DNA from: an uncultured Arenimonas sp.
GTDB lineage: Bacteria > Pseudomonadota > Gammaproteobacteria > Xanthomonadales > Xanthomonadaceae
Length of the DNA: 20,359 nucleotides
Direction of reading: 5' to 3'
Assembly (NCBI GenBank): GCA_946480565.1
Contig: CAMLKR010000025.1
Coordinates: forward strand, 1-20,359
The notes below the pieces were generated by a model, which saw only the letters and a program-made list of their open reading frames with translations, was not told the DNA's origin and ran no database searches. This document shows, piece after piece, positions 1 to 6,862 of this stretch (its first letter is position 1; each line of letters begins with the position of its first letter). Both the position numbers and the translations under genes were made by a program.

Positions 1-200
1 TCGGCATCCAGGCGCTGCTGGCCGGCGCCGCCGGGCTCAGCATCCTGCTCAGCGGCGTGCTGCTGATGTTCGAAGGCGCGCGCTACGGACCGGCCCTGGC
101 CGGGTTGCCGATGTATGTCTACATGGGCCTGGGGCTGGTGATCCCGCTGCATGTGGCCCGGGTCGAACGCGCCAAGCGGCGCGCACTGGCGGGGCGTTGA
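1..200 (+). CDS. C-terminal end of an unidentified membrane protein (partial)
   Basis: The reading frame is open from the window edge (first full codon at base 3) to a TGA at 198-200, giving 65 residues. Two hydrophobic stretches are visible: one rich in Ala, Gly and Leu (about residues 3-23 of the fragment) and one around MYVYMGLGLVIPLHV. A basic tail (ARVERAKRRALAGR) follows, which by the positive-inside rule would lie in the cytoplasm. The stop codon is immediately followed by the bioD ATG with no gap, so the two genes are probably co-transcribed and translationally coupled. The fragment is too short for me to name a family, and nothing in it points to a biotin-related role. Confidence is good that it is coding and low for any function. 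Confidence 0.7.
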   Translation, partial: GIQALLAGAAGLSILLSGVLLMFEGARYGPALAGLPMYVYMGLGLVIPLHVARVERAKRRALAGR

Positions 201-863
201 ATGGCTGCTTATTACGTCACCGGCACCGACACCGGCGCCGGAAAGAGTTTCGCCAGTGCGGTCCTGCTGCATGCGCTGCGACGCGGCGGCGCCACCGCCG
301 TGGGCATGAAGCCGGTTGCCAGCGGCTGTGAGTCCACGCCCCGGGGGCTCCGCAACGAGGACGCGCTGGCCCTGATCGCAGCCAGCGATCCGCGCCCTGA
401 CTACGCCTTGGTCAATCCCTGGGCCCTGCCCGAACCGACCGCGCCGCAGATCGCCGCGGCCCGTGCCGGCGTGCACGTGACCCTGCCGCCGATCGAAACC
501 GCCTTCGCGCAGCTGCGGGCGATGGCCGAGCACGTCGTGGTCGAAGGCGTCGGCGGCTGGCTGGCACCCTTGGCCGATGACCTGGAGCAGGCCGACCTGG
601 TCCGGGCCCTGGACCTGCCGGTGATCCTGGTGGTCGGGCTGCGGCTCGGCTGCCTGAACCATGCGCGGCTCACGGCCCGGGCCATCGCCGCCGACGGCGG
701 CCGGCTGGTGGGCTGGATCGGCAGCCGGATCGATCCGGACTTCGACGCCGCGTCCTACCGTCCGCTGCTCGACCGCGCCCTGCCGGTCCCCTGCCTGGGC
801 GAATTGCCATATGCCCCTGGGACCAATCCTGCCCAATTGGCCGTCCACCTTGCCCTCGACTGA
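201..863 (+). CDS. bioD: ATP-dependent dethiobiotin synthetase BioD
   Basis: BioD closes the ureido ring of dethiobiotin from 7,8-diaminopelargonate, CO2 and ATP, the penultimate step of biotin synthesis, in the cytoplasm. The 220-residue product has the normal length for the family. The N-terminal P-loop GTDTGAGKS (residues 8-16) is the characteristic BioD form. Lys37 in GMKPVASGC matches the conserved substrate/CO2-site lysine, and VEGVGGW (114-120) is the conserved second nucleotide/metal motif with Glu115. LVVGLRLGCLNHA (143-155) is also typical. The ATG directly follows the stop codon of the upstream membrane-protein gene, so coupling is likely. The other biotin genes (bioA, bioB, bioF, bioC) are not in the window, so bioD is separated from them here or they lie upstream. 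The family call is secure. Confidence 0.96.
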   Translation: MAAYYVTGTDTGAGKSFASAVLLHALRRGGATAVGMKPVASGCESTPRGLRNEDALALIAASDPRPDYALVNPWALPEPTAPQIAAARAGVHVTLPPIETAFAQLRAMAEHVVVEGVGGWLAPLADDLEQADLVRALDLPVILVVGLRLGCLNHARLTARAIAADGGRLVGWIGSRIDPDFDAASYRPLLDRALPVPCLGELPYAPGTNPAQLAVHLALD

Positions 864-894
864 ACGGGCCGGGACTTTCGGGCTAGTGCCATTT

Positions 895-930
895 TTGCCG
901 GTTAAGCTAAACTCGCCAGTATAGTAATTA
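895..930 (+). promoter_or_regulatory. Candidate promoter of the RND efflux operon
   Basis: This is the only clearly AT-richer stretch between bioD and the efflux adaptor. Possible -10 elements are TATAGT (920-925) and TAATTA (925-930). Possible -35 elements are TTGCCG (895-900, 19-bp spacing to TATAGT) and TTAAGC (902-907, 17-bp spacing to TAATTA). The adaptor ATG lies about 55-60 bases downstream. Position and composition support a promoter, but the exact boxes are uncertain. Confidence 0.5.
907..924. promoter_or_regulatory. Operator-like inverted repeat upstream of the efflux operon
   Basis: Bases 907-924 read CTAAACTCGCCAGTATAG. This is an imperfect dyad centred between 915 and 916 in which 7 of 9 base pairs are symmetric (14 of 18 positions). 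It overlaps the candidate promoter between the possible -35 and -10 elements. Position, size and symmetry fit a repressor site of the TetR kind often found before RND efflux operons. No TetR-, MarR- or LysR-type regulator gene is in the window, so any regulator is encoded elsewhere. The binding role is inference. Confidence 0.45.
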
Positions 931-984
931 GATTGATAACGGCCGGGCCCAGCCTGGCCCGACTCCTGCCGAGGTAGCCCCCGC

Positions 985-2154
985 ATGCGCCGTTCCCCGC
1001 TCCGTCCCTTGATTCCGCTCGTTTTCCTGACGGCCCTGGCGGCCTGCTCCGGAGGCGAGGACCCCGCGGCCCAGGCCGCCGGCGGCCCGCCGGGCGGCAT
1101 GCAGCTGCCGGTGGAGGCGGTGACCGTGAAGGCCGAGGCCCTGCGTGCCGGCCTCACCACCGTCGGCACCCTGCGCGCCGACGAGTCGGTGGTGGTGCGA
1201 CCCGAGATCAACGGCCGCCTCGTGAAGATCCACTTCCAGGAAGGCCAGCGCGTGAACGCCGGCGACCCACTCTTCACGCTCGACCCGGCCGTGGCCCAGG
1301 CCGCGCTCAGCGAAGCCCTGGCGAATCTCGAGAACGCCCGCCGTGCGGACGCCCGCGCCACCGACCTGGGCTCGAAGCAACTGCTGTCGAAGTCCGACGT
1401 CGATACAGCGCGCGCCCAGCTCGGCGTGACCCAGGCGCGGGTGGAATCGGCCCGCGCCCAGCTGGACAAGACCACCATCGTCGCGCCCTTCGGCGGCGTC
1501 ATCGGCCTGCGCGAAGTCAGCGTCGGCGAAGTGGTGAGCCCGGGCCAGGCCCTGGTGAACCTGGTGCGCCTGGACCCGATGGAGGTCGACTTCAGCCTGC
1601 CTGAAAGCGACCTGGGCCTGGTGGCCACGGGCCAGCCGGTGACGGTCACCGTGGACGCCTTCCCGGGCGAGCGCTTCGAGGGCAAGGTCTCGGCGATCGA
1701 GCCGGTGATCGACATCAACAGCCGCAGCGCCAAGCTGCGCGCCAGCGTCGTCAACCCGGACTACAAGCTGCGTCCGGGCCTGTTCGCGCGCATCACGCTC
1801 GGCGTCGGCGATGCCGGCGCCACCGCGATCCTGATCCCGGAGCAGGCGCTGCTGCAGGAAGGCGAAACCCGCTTCGTCTACGTGGTGCGCGACGGCAAGG
1901 CCGCACGCGCCAACGTCACCACCGGCCAGCGCCTGCCGGGCCGCGTCGCGGTCATCGAAGGGCTGAAGGAAGGCGACCAGGTGATCACCGCCGGCCAGGG
2001 CAAGCCGATGATGTACGAGGGCGCGGCCGTGATGGTGGTGCCGGAGGACGGCGCCGCGCCGCCCGCCGCGGATGCCGCCGCGGGCAAGGCGCCCGACGCC
2101 CAGACGGACGCCGCCGGCGACGCCGACGCCAAGCCGGCCGGCGACGGCGAATAA
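985..2154 (+). CDS. RND efflux periplasmic adaptor (membrane fusion protein), lipoprotein
   Basis: The 389-residue protein is the periplasmic adaptor that links an inner-membrane RND pump to a TolC-type outer-membrane channel. The N-terminus is a lipoprotein signal: basic start, hydrophobic core, and lipobox L18-A19-A20-C21, so the mature protein should be lipid-anchored at Cys21. Next come the split lipoyl/barrel-sandwich halves (around EINGRLVKIHFQEGQRVNAGDPLF and TIVAPFGGVIGLREVSVGEVVSPGQ), flanking an alpha-helical hairpin with LSKSDVDTARAQLGVTQARVESARAQLDK. The beta-barrel and membrane-proximal domains follow (VDFSLPESDLGLV, LRPGLFARI, ILIPEQALLQEGETRFVYVV). The last roughly 35 residues are a low-complexity Ala/Asp/Gly/Pro tail, probably disordered. 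A GAGG at 971-974 precedes the ATG. The pump gene starts 12 bases after the stop. Substrate cannot be told from sequence, so no gene symbol is given. Confidence 0.93.
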   Translation: MRRSPLRPLIPLVFLTALAACSGGEDPAAQAAGGPPGGMQLPVEAVTVKAEALRAGLTTVGTLRADESVVVRPEINGRLVKIHFQEGQRVNAGDPLFTLDPAVAQAALSEALANLENARRADARATDLGSKQLLSKSDVDTARAQLGVTQARVESARAQLDKTTIVAPFGGVIGLREVSVGEVVSPGQALVNLVRLDPMEVDFSLPESDLGLVATGQPVTVTVDAFPGERFEGKVSAIEPVIDINSRSAKLRASVVNPDYKLRPGLFARITLGVGDAGATAILIPEQALLQEGETRFVYVVRDGKAARANVTTGQRLPGRVAVIEGLKEGDQVITAGQGKPMMYEGAAVMVVPEDGAAPPAADAAAGKAPDAQTDAAGDADAKPAGDGE

Positions 2155-2166
2155 GCGGAGCCACGC

Positions 2167-5100
2167 ATGGTCCTTTCCGATCTTTCGATCCGTCGCCCGG
2201 TCTTCGCGACGGTGATCAATTTGGTGGTGCTGCTGGTCGGCATCATCGCCTTCGACCGCCTGGCCGTGCGCCAGATCCCGAACGTGGACACGCCGGTGAT
2301 CACGGTGAACACGACCTACCCGGGCGCCAGCGCCCAGGTGATCGAGTCGCAGGTGACCCAGCCCATCGAGGACGCGCTGTCCGGCGTCGAGGGCATCGAG
2401 TTCATGCAGTCGGTGAGCCGCGAGCAGTCGAGCCAGGTGACCATCCGGTTCCGGCTCGACCGCGACCCGGACGGCGCCGCCTCGGACGTGCGCGACCGCG
2501 TCGGCCAGGCCCGCGGCCTGCTGCCGGACGAAGTCGACGAACCGATCATCCAGAAGCAGGAAGCCGACGCCCAGCCGATCATCTACCTGGCCTTCTCGTC
2601 CGACCGCCACAGCCGCGTCGAGATCGCCGACTACGCCGAGCGCCTGGTCAAGGACCGCGTGCAGACCATCCCCGGCGTCGCCCAGGCCCAGGTGTTCTCC
2701 AGCACCTATGCGATGCGCGTGTGGCTGCAGCCGCAGCGCCTGGCCGGCTTCGGCCTGACCCCGGTCGACGTCGAGAACGCCCTGCGCGCGCAGAACGTCG
2801 AGATCCCGGCCGGCCGCGTCGAGAGCAGCGACCGCGAGTTCACCGTGCTGTCGGAAACCGACCTCAAGACGCCGGAGCAGTTCGGCGAGGTCATCCTCGG
2901 CAACGTCAACGGCTACCTGGTGCGGCTGAAGGACGTGGCGCGGGTCGAGCTGGGCTCGCAGGAGGAGCGCTTCACCTCCCGCTTCAACGGCGTCAACGCG
3001 GTGCCGCTGGCGGTGGTGAAGCAGGCCGTGGCCAACCCGCTCGACATCTCCGCCGACCTCAAGGCCATGCTGCCGCAGATCCAGCGCAGCCTTCCCGAGG
3101 GCATGAAGATCGAGATCGCCTTCGACACCACCATCTTCATCGAGAAGTCGATCGAAGAGGTCTACAAGACCGTGGGCGAGGCGGTGATCCTGGTGGTCGT
3201 GGTGATCTTCCTGTTCCTGCGCAGCTGGCGCGCGACGCTGATTCCGCTGGTGACCATCCCGGTCTCGCTGATCGGCGCGTTCGCGATCATGTTCGCCTTC
3301 GGATTCACCATCAACACGCTGACCCTGCTGGCCATGGTGCTGGCGATCGGCCTGGTGGTGGACGACGCCATCGTGATGCTGGAGAACATCTACCGGCACG
3401 TGGAGGAGGGCATGCCGCCCTTCGAGGCGGCGCTGAAGGGCAGCAAGGAAATTGGTTTTGCCATCGTCGCGATGACGCTGACGCTGGTGGCGGTGTACGT
3501 GCCGCTGGCCTTCCAGACCGGCCGCACCGGCAAGCTCTTCGTCGAGTTCGCGCTGACGCTCGCCGGCGCGGTGCTGGTGTCGGGTTTCACCGCGCTGACG
3601 CTGTCGCCGATGATGTCGTCGAAGCTGCTGCGCCACGAAACCTCGCACGGCGCCTTCTACAACTTCGGCGAACGCATGCTGACCGGGCTCGACCGCGGCT
3701 ACCGCGCGGTGCTGGAGAAGGCGCTGAAGCTTCGGCTGGTGGTCGTCGGCATCGGCCTGGCGCTGTTCGCCGGCGCCGGCGCGCTGTGGATGACGCTGCC
3801 GCAGGAGCTGGCCCCGCAGGAGGACCAGGGTTTCCTGATCGGCTTCGGCGTCGCGCCGGAAGGCTCCACCGTCGCCTACACCGACAAGTACGCCCGGCGC
3901 ATGGAGGCCAGCTTCCAGCAGATCCCGCAGGTGAAGCAGTACTTCCAGATCGTCGGCTTCCCGGCCGTGACCAACACCATCGGCTTCGTGATGCTGCAGG
4001 ACTGGGAAGAGCGCGACGTCAGCACCCAGGACGTGCAGGGCCAGCTGTTCCCGCAGTTCATGGGCATCCCCGGCATCATGGCCTTCCCGACCCTGCCGCC
4101 GCCGCTGGGCCAGGACGGTTTCGGCCAGCCGGTGAACTTCGTCGTGCAGAGCACCGGCACCTGGGAAGAGCTGGGCGCCACTGTGCAGGCGATGATGGCC
4201 AAGATGCGCGAGAACCCCAACCTCACCAACCCCGACTCCGACCTCAAGCTCGACAAGCCGCAGCTGCGGCTCGAGCTCGACCGCGACAAGGTGGCCGACG
4301 TCGGCACGTCGGTGAGCACGGTCGGCCGCACGCTGGAAACCCTGCTCGGCGGCCGCAACGTCACCCGATTCAAGATGGGTTCCGAGCAATACGACGTGAT
4401 CGTGCAGGTCGAGGACGACGGCCGCCGCACGCCGGGCGACCTGAGCAACATCTTCGTGCGCGCCGGCGACGGCCAGATGGTGCAGCTGTCGAACCTTATC
4501 AAGGTCGAGGAAACGGTGGCGGCCAAGGAACTCAACCACTTCAACAAGCTGCGCGCCGCGACCATCAGCGCCGGCCTGGCCCCGGGTTATTCGATGGGCG
4601 AGGCGCTGGAGTGGATGGAGGGCGCGCTGGAAGAGGTGGCGCCGGACGCACAGTACGACCTGTCGGGCCAGAGCCGCGAGTTCCGCGAGTCGGCCAGCGA
4701 GTTCGGCGTGATCATGGTGCTGGCGGTGGTCTTCATCTTCCTGGTGCTGGCCGCGCAGTTCGAAAGCTGGATCGACCCGCTGGTGATCCTGCTGGCGGTT
4801 CCGCTGGCGATGTTCGGCGCTTTCCTGGCCCTGGTGCTCAGCGGCCACGGCAGCTGGAACATCTACAGCCAGATCGGCATCGTGACCCTGGTCGGCCTGA
4901 TCGCCAAGCACGGCATCCTGATCGTGGAGTTCGCCAACCAGCTCCAGGAACAGGGCAAGTCCAAGTTCGACGCCGTGCTGGATGCGGCGGCGCTGCGCCT
5001 GCGCCCGATCCTTATGACCACCGGCGCGATGGTGCTGGGTTCGGTGCCGCTCGCCATCGCCACCGGCGCCGGCGCGGAGGCCCGCAACCAGATCGGCCTG

Positions 5101-5211
5101 GTCATCGTCGGCGGCATGGCGATCGGCACCTTCTTCACGCTGTTCGTGGTGCCGGTGGTCTATCTGCTGATCGCGCGCAACCACCAGAAGGCGCATGCCT
5201 CGGCCGCCTGA
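2167..5211 (+). CDS. RND multidrug efflux pump, inner-membrane permease (AcrB/HAE1-type)
   Basis: The 1014-residue proton-driven efflux transporter has the AcrB-family architecture: an N-terminal transmembrane helix (about residues 11-29), a large periplasmic loop, six-helix bundle, second periplasmic loop, and final helices. Residues equivalent to the AcrB proton relay are all present: Asp399-Asp400 in LVVDDAIVMLENIYRH, Lys914 in LVGLIAKHGILIVEFAN, and Arg944 with Thr951 in RLRPILMTT. It is slightly shorter than AcrB (1049), mainly because the C-terminal tail is short. It is translated from an operon with the adaptor (12-base gap, CGGAG at 2156-2160 as ribosome binding site). No outer-membrane factor gene follows, because the operon ends in a terminator 20 bases downstream, so the channel must come from elsewhere. 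Drug-type efflux rather than metal export is suggested by the HAE1-like sequence, but the substrate is unknown. Confidence 0.95.
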   Translation: MVLSDLSIRRPVFATVINLVVLLVGIIAFDRLAVRQIPNVDTPVITVNTTYPGASAQVIESQVTQPIEDALSGVEGIEFMQSVSREQSSQVTIRFRLDRDPDGAASDVRDRVGQARGLLPDEVDEPIIQKQEADAQPIIYLAFSSDRHSRVEIADYAERLVKDRVQTIPGVAQAQVFSSTYAMRVWLQPQRLAGFGLTPVDVENALRAQNVEIPAGRVESSDREFTVLSETDLKTPEQFGEVILGNVNGYLVRLKDVARVELGSQEERFTSRFNGVNAVPLAVVKQAVANPLDISADLKAMLPQIQRSLPEGMKIEIAFDTTIFIEKSIEEVYKTVGEAVILVVVVIFLFLRSWRATLIPLVTIPVSLIGAFAIMFAFGFTINTLTLLAMVLAIGLVVDDAIVMLENIYRHVEEGMPPFEAALKGSKEIGFAIVAMTLTLVAVYVPLAFQTGRTGKLFVEFALTLAGAVLVSGFTALTLSPMMSSKLLRHETSHGAFYNFGERMLTGLDRGYRAVLEKALKLRLVVVGIGLALFAGAGALWMTLPQELAPQEDQGFLIGFGVAPEGSTVAYTDKYARRMEASFQQIPQVKQYFQIVGFPAVTNTIGFVMLQDWEERDVSTQDVQGQLFPQFMGIPGIMAFPTLPPPLGQDGFGQPVNFVVQSTGTWEELGATVQAMMAKMRENPNLTNPDSDLKLDKPQLRLELDRDKVADVGTSVSTVGRTLETLLGGRNVTRFKMGSEQYDVIVQVEDDGRRTPGDLSNIFVRAGDGQMVQLSNLIKVEETVAAKELNHFNKLRAATISAGLAPGYSMGEALEWMEGALEEVAPDAQYDLSGQSREFRESASEFGVIMVLAVVFIFLVLAAQFESWIDPLVILLAVPLAMFGAFLALVLSGHGSWNIYSQIGIVTLVGLIAKHGILIVEFANQLQEQGKSKFDAVLDAAALRLRPILMTTGAMVLGSVPLAIATGAGAEARNQIGLVIVGGMAIGTFFTLFVVPVVYLLIARNHQKAHASAA

Positions 5212-5231
5212 GGCGCCGGGAGGAGAACGAA

Positions 5232-5257
5232 AAAACCCCGGCTACGGCCGGGGTTTT
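5232..5257. terminator. Bidirectional rho-independent terminator between efflux operon and queD
   Basis: A perfect stem CCCCGGC (5236-5242) / GCCGGGG (5247-5253) closes on the tetraloop TACG and is flanked by A-run 5230-5235 and T-run 5254-5257. The flanking A/T runs extend the stem to 11 bp and provide a U-tract on both strands. It sits between two convergent genes (the pump gene on plus, queD on minus), so it should terminate both transcripts. Confidence 0.92.
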
Positions 5258-5279
5258 CTTTCGTGCGGAGCCTGCGGGA

Positions 5280-5636
5280 TCAGTGGCCCGCGTAGCGGCA
5301 GCCCGAGGTGCAGGTCTCGTGCACCACGATCAGCGACAGGGCCGGAAGTTTCGGCTTGAGCTCGTTCCAGATCCAGCGCGCGAGGTTCTCGCTGGTCGGG
5401 TTCTCCAGGCCGGGGATGTCGTTGAGGTAGTGGTGGTCCAGGCGGTCGTAGATCGGCGCGAAGACCTGCTTGATGTCGCCGAAGTCCATGATCCAGCCGG
5501 TGTGCGGATCCGGCGTGCCGCCCACGTGCAGCTCCACCGCGAACGAGTGGCCGTGCAGGCGCGCGCACTTGTGCCCCGGCGGCACGTTCGGCAGCCGGTG
5601 CGCGGCCTCGATGCGGAAGACCTTGAAGATGTCCAT
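5280..5636 (-). CDS. queD: 6-carboxy-5,6,7,8-tetrahydropterin synthase QueD
   Basis: QueD converts 7,8-dihydroneopterin triphosphate to 6-carboxytetrahydropterin, an early step to preQ0 and queuosine in tRNA. The 118-residue length is typical. Zinc ligands are His13 (EAAH), His28 and His30 (LHGHS). The catalytic cysteine is Cys24 ([10 protein letters not shown]). Asp67-His68 in [20 protein letters not shown] and Glu107 in VHETCTSGC match the catalytic residues of the E. coli enzyme. The [10 protein letters not shown] ending is the QueD signature and separates it from eukaryotic-type PTPS. No other queuosine gene (queC, queE, queF) is in the window. The start is at 5636 on the minus strand. 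A possible promoter lies 30 bases upstream, and two unrecognised genes on the same strand lie further upstream. Confidence 0.96.
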   Translation of the reverse strand: MDIFKVFRIEAAHRLPNVPPGHKCARLHGHSFAVELHVGGTPDPHTGWIMDFGDIKQVFAPIYDRLDHHYLNDIPGLENPTSENLARWIWNELKPKLPALSLIVVHETCTSGCRYAGH

Positions 5637-5663
5637 GGAGTGGCGCCGTGCGTGGGGACACGG

Positions 5664-5669
5664 ATTCTA
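5664..5669 (-). promoter_or_regulatory. Candidate -10 element for queD
   Basis: On the minus strand TAGAAT (5669 to 5664) lies 27 bases before the queD ATG, in the 86-base gap after the upstream gene. I see no good -35 box at the expected distance. If real, queD has its own short leader and need not depend on the upstream pair. Confidence 0.4.
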
Positions 5670-5722
5670 CACCCGGCCCCGGGCAGCACCCCGCCGCCTG
5701 CGTTGGCCCGTCTTTGGAGCGC

Positions 5723-6433
5723 TCAGTCCCGGTCGCTGATCGGCGCGGCGGCCAGTTCGGGGCCCACCCTCGCCGCAAGCGCCTCGGGCCCGAAGTCGAA
5801 GGCCAGCGACTGGCCCTGCGCCGAGAGGTCGAGCGTGAACGCGACGAACCGGGCGTCCCCGTCCATCACCGCGAGGCCGAATCCCTCGAAGCGGCGGCCG
5901 CCGCGTTCCAGCCGCGAGGCCTGGGCCGAGTCCAGCGCGAAGCGTACGTCCGAGCCCGGGTGCGCCTTCGCCAGCGAATCCTGCACCGCGTCCTGGAGGG
6001 TCCAGCCAGGCGTGCCGGCTCCGGGTTCCGGCAATGCGCGCATCGCCGGCAGCAGCCGGTAGCTGACCCGCTTCAGCGCGCCGCTGGCCGCGTCGTAACG
6101 ACCGCTCAGGCGAACCCGGGTGCCGGCATCGCCGGCCGCGGCGATCACGCCGGTGGCGACCACATGCTGCACGCCCGAGTCATCGGCGTCGGATACGTCG
6201 ATGCGGTCCAGCCGCCATTCGCCGCTGCCTGCGCCTGGCACCTGCCGCCGGGCCGCCGCTTCCACGGCCGCGTGCAGGCGGCCTTCCGGGTACACCGCCG
6301 GCGCCGCGGAAACCCGGGGTCCGGCGCTGGCCGGGGTTTCCGCGGTGGGCGTCGGCGCCGGGGCGGTCAGCCACGGCGACGCGAGCCCCATCGACACGGC
6401 CAGCGTGAGCGCGCCGAACGCGCGCGCGGTCAT
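5723..6433 (-). CDS. Unrecognised probable exported protein, 236 residues
   Basis: I do not recognise a family. The chosen start (6433) gives 236 residues and overlaps the stop of the preceding minus-strand gene by 4 nt (ATGA). The frame stays open for about 50 codons upstream, but that stretch is antisense-like and overlaps the preceding gene. The product begins MTARAFGALTLAVSMGLASPWL, which resembles a signal peptide or membrane anchor. An Ala/Pro/Thr-rich linker follows (about 24-48), then a soluble part with two segments that look like alternating beta strands: RVRLSGRYDAASGALKRVSYRL, and DVRFALDSAQASRLERGGRR with FEGFGLAVMDGDARFVAFTLDL. There are no cysteines and no obvious catalytic motif. 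Translational coupling with the small upstream gene suggests the two act together, possibly as a small envelope protein pair, but this is only context. queD follows after 86 bases. Confidence 0.72.
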   Translation of the reverse strand: MTARAFGALTLAVSMGLASPWLTAPAPTPTAETPASAGPRVSAAPAVYPEGRLHAAVEAAARRQVPGAGSGEWRLDRIDVSDADDSGVQHVVATGVIAAAGDAGTRVRLSGRYDAASGALKRVSYRLLPAMRALPEPGAGTPGWTLQDAVQDSLAKAHPGSDVRFALDSAQASRLERGGRRFEGFGLAVMDGDARFVAFTLDLSAQGQSLAFDFGPEALAARVGPELAAAPISDRD

Positions 6434-6630
6434 GGCCGGCTCCGGCGGGGCTCGAGCCCGGACTTGGCCTGCGCCGGTGGGTTGGAAGCGGGCGCAGGCC
6501 AGCTGGTCGCCATGCGCGCGGCGGCGACACGCGCGCGCAGCGCCTGGCCTTGGGCACCCGCGACGGCCAGGTCGGCCGCCGCCCACAGCAGGTCGGACTC
6601 ATTGAGGTCTTCGCGAATCAGCACGGTCAT
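6430..6630 (-). CDS. Unrecognised small protein, 66 residues, coupled to the downstream exported protein
   Basis: The start at 6630 is chosen because, on the minus strand, a GGAG lies 9-10 bases before the ATG. The product begins MTVLIREDLNESDLLWAAADLAVAGAQGQALRARV and ends in a basic, Pro/Ser-rich tail. It is soluble, with an amphipathic helical N-terminal half and no transmembrane segment. Its stop overlaps the start of the 236-residue gene by 4 nt, so the pair is probably translationally coupled. The frame also reads sensibly for about 25 codons upstream of 6630 (LARFVLDFPKPQ and following), so a longer form from a GTG start is possible, though I see no ribosome binding site for one. I cannot assign a function. 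The sequence is too short to say whether it is, for example, a regulator of the partner gene. Confidence 0.55.
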   Translation of the reverse strand: MTVLIREDLNESDLLWAAADLAVAGAQGQALRARVAAARMATSWPAPASNPPAQAKSGLEPRRSRP

Positions 6631-6862
6631 GTCGGCGATCTCCGGGGGGGCGGAAGCCTGTGGTTTCGGGAAATCCAGCACGAAGCGTGCCAGCGGCAGG
6701 GAGGGCCCCACGGGCCGCGGGATTCGGTGGCTGGCCCGGCGCAGGATCGGGCGGACTGCACGGGCGCCTGCTCCCGCCGTGCGGATTGCAGGGCGTCCGC
6801 GGTCTCGGCTGCTGAGACGGCCCGGTACCAAGGTGGGTACCGCGATCGGCTAGGCTGTAAAA
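6631..6862. other. Divergent intergenic region between the small-gene pair and recC
   Basis: This 232-base region should hold the promoters of both the minus-strand pair and the recBCD operon. It is as GC-rich as the genes. Visible structures are an inverted repeat GTCTC (6802-6806) / GAGAC (6814-6818) and two GGTACC sites, at about 6824-6829 and 6836-6841, that form a short repeat just before the candidate recC promoter. I see no good minus-strand -10/-35 pair. The part nearest 6631 may instead be coding if the small gene starts further upstream. Confidence 0.5.
6851..6856 (+). promoter_or_regulatory. Candidate -10 element of the recCBD operon
   Basis: TAGGCT (6851-6856) is followed six bases later by the recC ATG (6863). 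A transcript initiating at the usual distance from this -10 would begin at or next to the ATG, which would make the recC mRNA leaderless. No recognisable -35 is present at the normal spacing, and there is no Shine-Dalgarno sequence between the -10 and the ATG. Confidence 0.4.

Noticed and set aside
2041..2154. Low-complexity Ala/Asp/Gly repeats at the end of the adaptor gene
   Set aside because: Not a true tandem repeat at the DNA level. A disordered C-terminal tail is common in such adaptors.
928..5196. Antisense open frame of over 1400 codons opposite the efflux operon
   Set aside because: Its product is an implausible His/Gln/Arg/Asp-rich sequence with no domain. It arises because stop codons are rare opposite G/C-ending codons, and the plus strand encodes two clear RND family proteins.
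2721..6062. Long plus-strand frame running through the pump gene, terminator and queD region
   Set aside because: It is out of frame with the pump, Arg/Ala/Pro-rich, and crosses a strong terminator and a convergent gene.
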